Of a stretch of DNA of 8,497 nt, positions 5,199 to 8,497 are shown one piece after another; within the stretch, counting starts at the first letter, position 1, and the number at the start of each line of letters is the position of its first letter. Source of the stretch: Nitrospinae bacterium RIFCSPLOWO2_12_FULL_45_22 (GTDB taxonomy: Bacteria > 2-12-FULL-45-22); NCBI GenBank assembly GCA_001803565.1, contig MHDQ01000228.1, forward strand, positions 1 through 8,497, read 5' to 3'. The position numbers were made by a program, and so were the translations under genes. A model generated the notes under the pieces. That model saw only the letters and a list, made by a program, of their open reading frames with translations, had not been told where the DNA came from and searched no databases.

Positions 5199-5208
5199 AA
5201 GCCCATCA

Positions 5209-6348
5209 TCAGTCCGCCTTTCGCCTCAAGAATGCCGGCACATCCAGGTTCTTTTCTTCCAAACCGGGCTGCTGATAGCGGGGAGGGGCGGTTGGTGCAC
5301 CTTTGCGGACATTACTGTCTACTCTAATATCGGTATCCCCTCTGGCCGGCATTGGCCGTAATTTTAGCCGGGGCTCTTCCGCGGCTTTTTTGCCACTGCC
5401 AAACCCTGTGGCAATGACCGTTACCCTTACCTCTTCTCCCATACTCTCATCTATTACCGAACCAAAGATTATATGGGCCTCTTCATGGGCGGTTTCATAG
5501 ATCAAGGAGGTGGCCTCATTTATCTCGTATAGGGTAAGGTCTGCCCCGCCACTAATATTTATCAGCACGCCGGTAGCACCTTCGATGGAGGACTCTTCCA
5601 GGAGTGGGCTGGCTACGGCTTTTTGGGCGGCCTCTATTGCTCGGTTCTCACCCCGGGATGAACCAGTGCCCATAAGGGCCATGCCGGTTTCAGACATAAT
5701 AGTCTTTACATCGGCAAAGTCTACATTTATCAAACCAGGCACGATGATGATATCAGAAATACCTTTGACGGCTTGCTTCAGGACATCATCGGCCAGCTTG
5801 AAGGCATCCCGGAAACTGGTCTTTCTCTCTACTATATTCAAGAGTCTCTGGTTAGGGATGGTAATGAGGGTATCTACCCGCTCCTTTAGTTCTTTCCATC
5901 CTATTTCGGCTTGGATAGCTCTCCTCTTCCCTTCAAAGACAAAAGGCTTGGTTACTACCCCAACGGTCAGTGCCCCTTTTTGCTTAGCTACTTCTGCTAT
6001 TATCGGAGCCCCGCCGGTACCGGTCCCCCCACCTAGCCCGGCAGTAATAAAGACCATATCCGCGCCTTCCAAGAGCTCACTAAACTTGTCTGCATCTTCC
6101 AGGACAGCCCTGCGGCCAATGTCTGGGTCGGCGCCAGCCCCTAACCCTTTAGTGAGCGTGGCCCCAATCTGGATCTTTATGGGGGCCAGGGAATTGCTTA
6201 GGGCCTGGGCATCGGTATTGGCCGCTATGAATTCTACTCCTTCTAGACCAGCAGAAATCATAGTATTGATGGCATTACCACCACCACCGCCGATCCCTAT
6301 AACTTTGATTTTAGCCAGATGATTATCTTCTGCAAATTGTAACACCAC
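5209..6348 (-). CDS. ftsZ: Cell division protein FtsZ
   Basis: This 379-residue tubulin-like GTPase polymerises into the Z ring at midcell. Key parts are the nucleotide-binding [13 protein letters not shown] (18-30), the tubulin signature [12 protein letters not shown] (104-115), the T7 synergy loop NVDFADV (208-214, with Asp210 and Asp213 acting on GTP of the next subunit), a variable linker from about 322 to 366, and the C-terminal peptide LDVPAFLRR (368-376), which binds FtsA. All are intact and length is normal. Two GTG codons lie together (6346-6348 and 6343-6345); I keep the first, behind a purine-rich ribosome site (6355-6364). The gene follows ftsA after an 87-bp spacer containing heptad repeats and precedes the radical SAM gene by 10 bases. 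Confidence 0.98.
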   Translation of the reverse strand: MVLQFAEDNHLAKIKVIGIGGGGGNAINTMISAGLEGVEFIAANTDAQALSNSLAPIKIQIGATLTKGLGAGADPDIGRRAVLEDADKFSELLEGADMVFITAGLGGGTGTGGAPIIAEVAKQKGALTVGVVTKPFVFEGKRRAIQAEIGWKELKERVDTLITIPNQRLLNIVERKTSFRDAFKLADDVLKQAVKGISDIIIVPGLINVDFADVKTIMSETGMALMGTGSSRGENRAIEAAQKAVASPLLEESSIEGATGVLINISGGADLTLYEINEATSLIYETAHEEAHIIFGSVIDESMGEEVRVTVIATGFGSGKKAAEEPRLKLRPMPARGDTDIRVDSNVRKGAPTAPPRYQQPGLEEKNLDVPAFLRRKAD

Positions 6349-6368
6349 CCTTTTCCCCTCCCTTAATG

Positions 6369-6430
6369 ATTAGGTCATTGGTTACTGGTTATTGGTCATT
6401 GGTAAACACTAATGACCAGTGGCTAATGAT
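6369..6430. repeat. Heptad tandem repeat forming a hairpin, ftsA-ftsZ spacer
   Basis: Four 7-bp units lie in tandem: TCATTGG (6375-6381), TTACTGG (6382-6388), TTATTGG (6389-6395) and TCATTGG (6396-6402). ATTGGTCATTGGT (6391-6403) then faces ACTAATGACCAGT (6408-6420) across a 4-base loop; the two differences are transitions, so the RNA stem could keep G-U pairs on one strand. The pattern is shared with the ftsQ-ftsA spacer. No T run follows on the minus strand, so it is not a clear terminator. Confidence 0.75.
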
Positions 6431-6435
6431 TTTTC

Positions 6436-7668
6436 TTAAAAGAAGTCTGTTAACCATTCTTTCATTTTTAGCACGGTCTTATGGAAAAAGTTATGCCCAT
6501 TGTCCTTGCTCCCCTTGACAGAGAAAAAGTCTTTTGACCCATAAAGTACCAGCCCTACTGCCGTGGCATAGATCGGGCTCCTGACTATATCTGCTAGCCC
6601 TTTGATACCGATGGGTATGCCCCGGTGGACGGGCAGTTCAAATATCTCTTCCGCTAACTCTGTCATCCCTTCCATAATGGTGCTTCCCCCGGTAATCACT
6701 ATGCCGGAAGCCAATAAATCCTTACAGCCACTCCTTATTAGCTCCTGGTCTACCAGGCGATAAATTTCCTCTACCCGGGGTTCTATTATCTCGCTCAGTA
6801 CTTTACGGGAAAGCATCCTGCTATCCCGGCCTCCTACACTAGGGACTTGTATCTCTCCGTCTTCTCTGACCAGTGCAGAATAGGCAACCCCATAGTCCCT
6901 CTTTAATTTCTCCGCCTCCAGGGGAGGTGTCCTTAACCCAATAGCAATATCGTTAGTGATATGACTCCCCCCTACATCCAGGACCGCCGTATGTCTTATG
7001 CTCCCTTGCCTAAATACCGCTATATCAGTGGTCCCACCACCAATATCTACCAGGGCTACCCCTAACTCTTTCTCATCCGGAGTTAAGGTAGCTTCTCCCG
7101 ATGCCAGGGGTTCCAAAACTATCGTCTTAACTTCTAGCCCAGCTAGATTTACACACTTAACGATATTCGTAGCGGCACTCGAGGCACCGGTAACAATATG
7201 CACCGCCCCTTCTAACCTAATACCTGATAATCCTAAAGGCTCTCTGATGCCATCTTGACCATCTATAGTAAACTCTTGCGGCAAGACATGGAGCACCCTC
7301 CGGTCCATAGGTACGGCCACGGCCTTAGCAGCATCAATAACCCTATCTATATCCACCCGGCTTACCTCTTTGCTCTTTACTGCTACAATACCCTGGCTGT
7401 TTATGCCTTTGATATGAGCCCCGGCAATGCCAGCATATACTGAATCAATCTCTATCCCAGCCATCAATTCTGCTTCTTTAACGGCATTCCGAATGGACTC
7501 TACTGTACTTTCAATATTGACCACCATCCCTTTCCTTAATCCCTTTGAGGGATATTTGCCAATACCAATTATTTCCATCTGGCCATCAACGCCGCGATCG
7601 GCTATGATAGCGCAAATCTTAGTGGTGCCGATGTCCAAACCAACAATTGTATTTTCCTTCCTGGCCAT
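6436..7668 (-). CDS. ftsA: Cell division protein FtsA
   Basis: This 410-residue actin-like ATPase tethers FtsZ to the inner membrane and recruits later division proteins. Visible elements are the phosphate-1 loop GLDIGTTKICAII (10-22), the family-specific 1C domain (about 85-165), phosphate-2 VDIGGGTTDIAV (207-218) and the adenosine motif VITGGSTIMEG (324-334). The C-terminal stretch FHKTVLKMKEWLTDFF (395-410) is the amphipathic membrane-targeting helix. Length is normal. The ATG (7666-7668) is fixed by a full anti-SD match AGGAGGTGA (7676-7684) seven bases upstream, stronger than the site before ftsZ. It lies 93 bp after ftsQ and 87 bp before ftsZ; both spacers contain heptad repeats. Confidence 0.98.
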   Translation of the reverse strand: MARKENTIVGLDIGTTKICAIIADRGVDGQMEIIGIGKYPSKGLRKGMVVNIESTVESIRNAVKEAELMAGIEIDSVYAGIAGAHIKGINSQGIVAVKSKEVSRVDIDRVIDAAKAVAVPMDRRVLHVLPQEFTIDGQDGIREPLGLSGIRLEGAVHIVTGASSAATNIVKCVNLAGLEVKTIVLEPLASGEATLTPDEKELGVALVDIGGGTTDIAVFRQGSIRHTAVLDVGGSHITNDIAIGLRTPPLEAEKLKRDYGVAYSALVREDGEIQVPSVGGRDSRMLSRKVLSEIIEPRVEEIYRLVDQELIRSGCKDLLASGIVITGGSTIMEGMTELAEEIFELPVHRGIPIGIKGLADIVRSPIYATAVGLVLYGSKDFFSVKGSKDNGHNFFHKTVLKMKEWLTDFF

Positions 7669-7698
7669 TTTTTCCTCACCTCCTCTCCCGGGTTTAAA

Positions 7699-7762
7699 TT
7701 AGTCATTAGTCACTGGTCATTTGTTTTTTTTACCAATTACCAATGACTAATGACCAATGACC
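7699..7762. repeat. Heptad tandem repeats in inverted arms, ftsQ-ftsA spacer
   Basis: The left arm holds TTAGTCA, TTAGTCA and CTGGTCA in tandem (7699-7719). The right arm holds the inverted family ACCAATT, ACCAATG, ACTAATG and ACCAATG (7732-7759). A T-rich loop (7722-7730) separates them, so the whole can fold into an imperfect stem of roughly 25 bp. The same 7-bp consensus occurs in the ftsA-ftsZ spacer. The last bases overlap the ftsQ stop codon. It resembles the short tandemly repeated heptamers described in cyanobacteria, though I do not claim descent. Confidence 0.75.
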
Positions 7763-8497
7763 TAAATATGAGGTTTTACGATTACCAAATCCCTAAAAGA
7801 AAGGTCTATATAAGCTATCCCTTTTCCTTCCCGCTCTATGAAGGGTGAGATAGCGTGAAGATAAGATAGATTTTGTTTTAGCTGGCTAAAGGACAATCTA
7901 ATTTCTGTGTGTATGGCCTTTAGAAATACTACTGGCCGCTCTATCTGAGATAGATCCAATCTAGCAATCCCCCTGGTAGCTATCCAGGGCGAGGCATTGA
8001 GGGCGATTAATAACTCTGCCCCTTTCTTGAGCCTGGCTTTTGTCCCTTCCTGTTCCCCTACGCCAGTTATTAAGGGCAATTGAAGCCCTCCAGTGCCTTT
8101 GAGAGGGGTAAGGATCTGGCCATCCTGGGCAACCAACATTCTCGTCCTAGAGACCGAGTTCTGTGCCGGTTTGTAGGGATGGGACTCTGTGCCCATCCTT
8201 GGGCGGCCAGAGACGACCGCCCCTACTGGCTCTCTCTCTACTATAGAAACAGTTAGCCTGTCAGGCAATACCCGTCTTATAACACCATCTCTTACCCAGG
8301 GATGGAGCACGAGCCTCTGATTCAAGCCCTTTACATCCAGGCTAAAGATGTTTACGCTGGCATTTAACCCTAAAAACTTTTGCACGGCCTCTTTATCCAG
8401 GTATTTGTTGCCCTCAATTTCTATCTGGGTAAGGTTGAAATAAGGAGAGGAGGTTAGATAATGGTAAAGGTAGTTGATACTTGCCCCTAAGCAACCA
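7762..8497 (-). CDS. ftsQ: Cell division protein FtsQ (5' end beyond window)
   Basis: The frame is open to the window edge, giving 244 residues of the C-terminal part. FtsQ (DivIB) is a bitopic inner-membrane protein that links early and late division proteins through its periplasmic domain. The readable start, LGASINYLYHYLTSSPYFNL, would be the end of the membrane segment and the entry to the POTRA domain (TQIEIEGNKYLDKEAVQKFL and on to LPDRLTVSIVEREP). The beta domain follows (MLVAQDGQILTPL, LPLITGV, then IHTEIRLSF). The 18 residues VGAVVSGRPRMGTESHPY, directly after EREP, are encoded exactly by a palindromic element and are absent from the FtsQ pattern I know. The true start lies outside the window; the GTG at 8383-8385 is internal. 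Confidence 0.92.
   Translation of the reverse strand, partial: GCLGASINYLYHYLTSSPYFNLTQIEIEGNKYLDKEAVQKFLGLNASVNIFSLDVKGLNQRLVLHPWVRDGVIRRVLPDRLTVSIVEREPVGAVVSGRPRMGTESHPYKPAQNSVSRTRMLVAQDGQILTPLKGTGGLQLPLITGVGEQEGTKARLKKGAELLIALNASPWIATRGIARLDLSQIERPVVFLKAIHTEIRLSFSQLKQNLSYLHAISPFIEREGKGIAYIDLSFRDLVIVKPHI
8173..8226. repeat. 54-bp two-hairpin palindromic element inserted in frame in ftsQ
   Basis: On the plus strand the element opens with GTAGGG (8173-8178) and closes with CCCTAC (8221-8226), which are complementary. Between them lie two hairpins: GGATGGG/CCCATCC (8177-8183 with 8192-8198) and GGGCGG/CCGCCC (8201-8206 with 8217-8222). Together these can form a cruciform-like three-way fold. 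Its borders fall exactly on ftsQ codon borders, giving 18 codons without a stop. It looks like a REP/MITE-type repeat captured as coding sequence. Confidence 0.7.

Noticed and set aside
5510-6322. 270-residue plus-strand open frame
   Set aside because: It lies wholly antisense to ftsZ, its composition (Ser/Pro/Ala-rich) is that of a reversed coding frame, and no ribosome site or family motif is seen.
6369-7762. Heptad arrays as a CRISPR
   Set aside because: The units are 7 bp and contiguous without unique spacers, so they are tandem repeats rather than a CRISPR array.

Overview
The window reads almost entirely on the minus strand and has two parts. The right half (about 3549-8497) is a conserved chromosomal division cluster in the order ftsQ (5' end cut by the window edge), ftsA, ftsZ and a cobalamin-type radical SAM gene. 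FtsQ and the membrane-anchored FtsA point to a Gram-negative-type bacterium. The FtsZ C-terminal tip (LDVPAFLRR) and the radical SAM neighbour resemble deltaproteobacterial, Nitrospirota or related candidate-phylum lineages; this placement is inference from remembered families, not from a search.

The left half (about 58-3594) is accessory DNA. Transcription order runs from right to left: higB-higA (toxin-antitoxin), vapB-vapC (toxin-antitoxin), a 177-residue protein I do not recognise, a small protein plus nucleotidyltransferase pair, a frameshifted hicA with a truncated hicB, and a broken antitoxin of the short addiction-module type. Three of the gaps (about 707-777, 1389-1476, 2020-2077) fold like integron attC sites. 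Each has outer TAAC/GTTA-type boxes, short unpaired spacers and an inner imperfect stem with one extra base in the 5' arm, and each lies immediately 3' of a minus-strand gene. A fourth, weaker candidate lies upstream of higB (about 3375-3453). The best reading is a run of integron gene cassettes without an integrase in view, loaded with toxin-antitoxin modules that carry their own promoters.

The accessory block is bounded by a 28-bp perfect direct repeat: the last codons of the radical SAM gene (3567-3594) recur at 58-85, exactly where the left-most antitoxin relic is cut off. This suggests site-specific or homologous integration at the 3' end of that gene, or a segmental duplication.

The division cluster carries two unusual repeat types. 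The ftsQ-ftsA and ftsA-ftsZ spacers both consist of 7-bp tandem units arranged as large imperfect palindromes. Inside ftsQ, a 54-bp two-hairpin palindromic element (8173-8226) occupies exactly 18 codons in frame.

The two halves do not share a pathway. FtsQ, FtsA and FtsZ assemble the division ring, the radical SAM gene is probably co-transcribed with ftsZ, and the toxin-antitoxin pairs are self-regulated stability modules.
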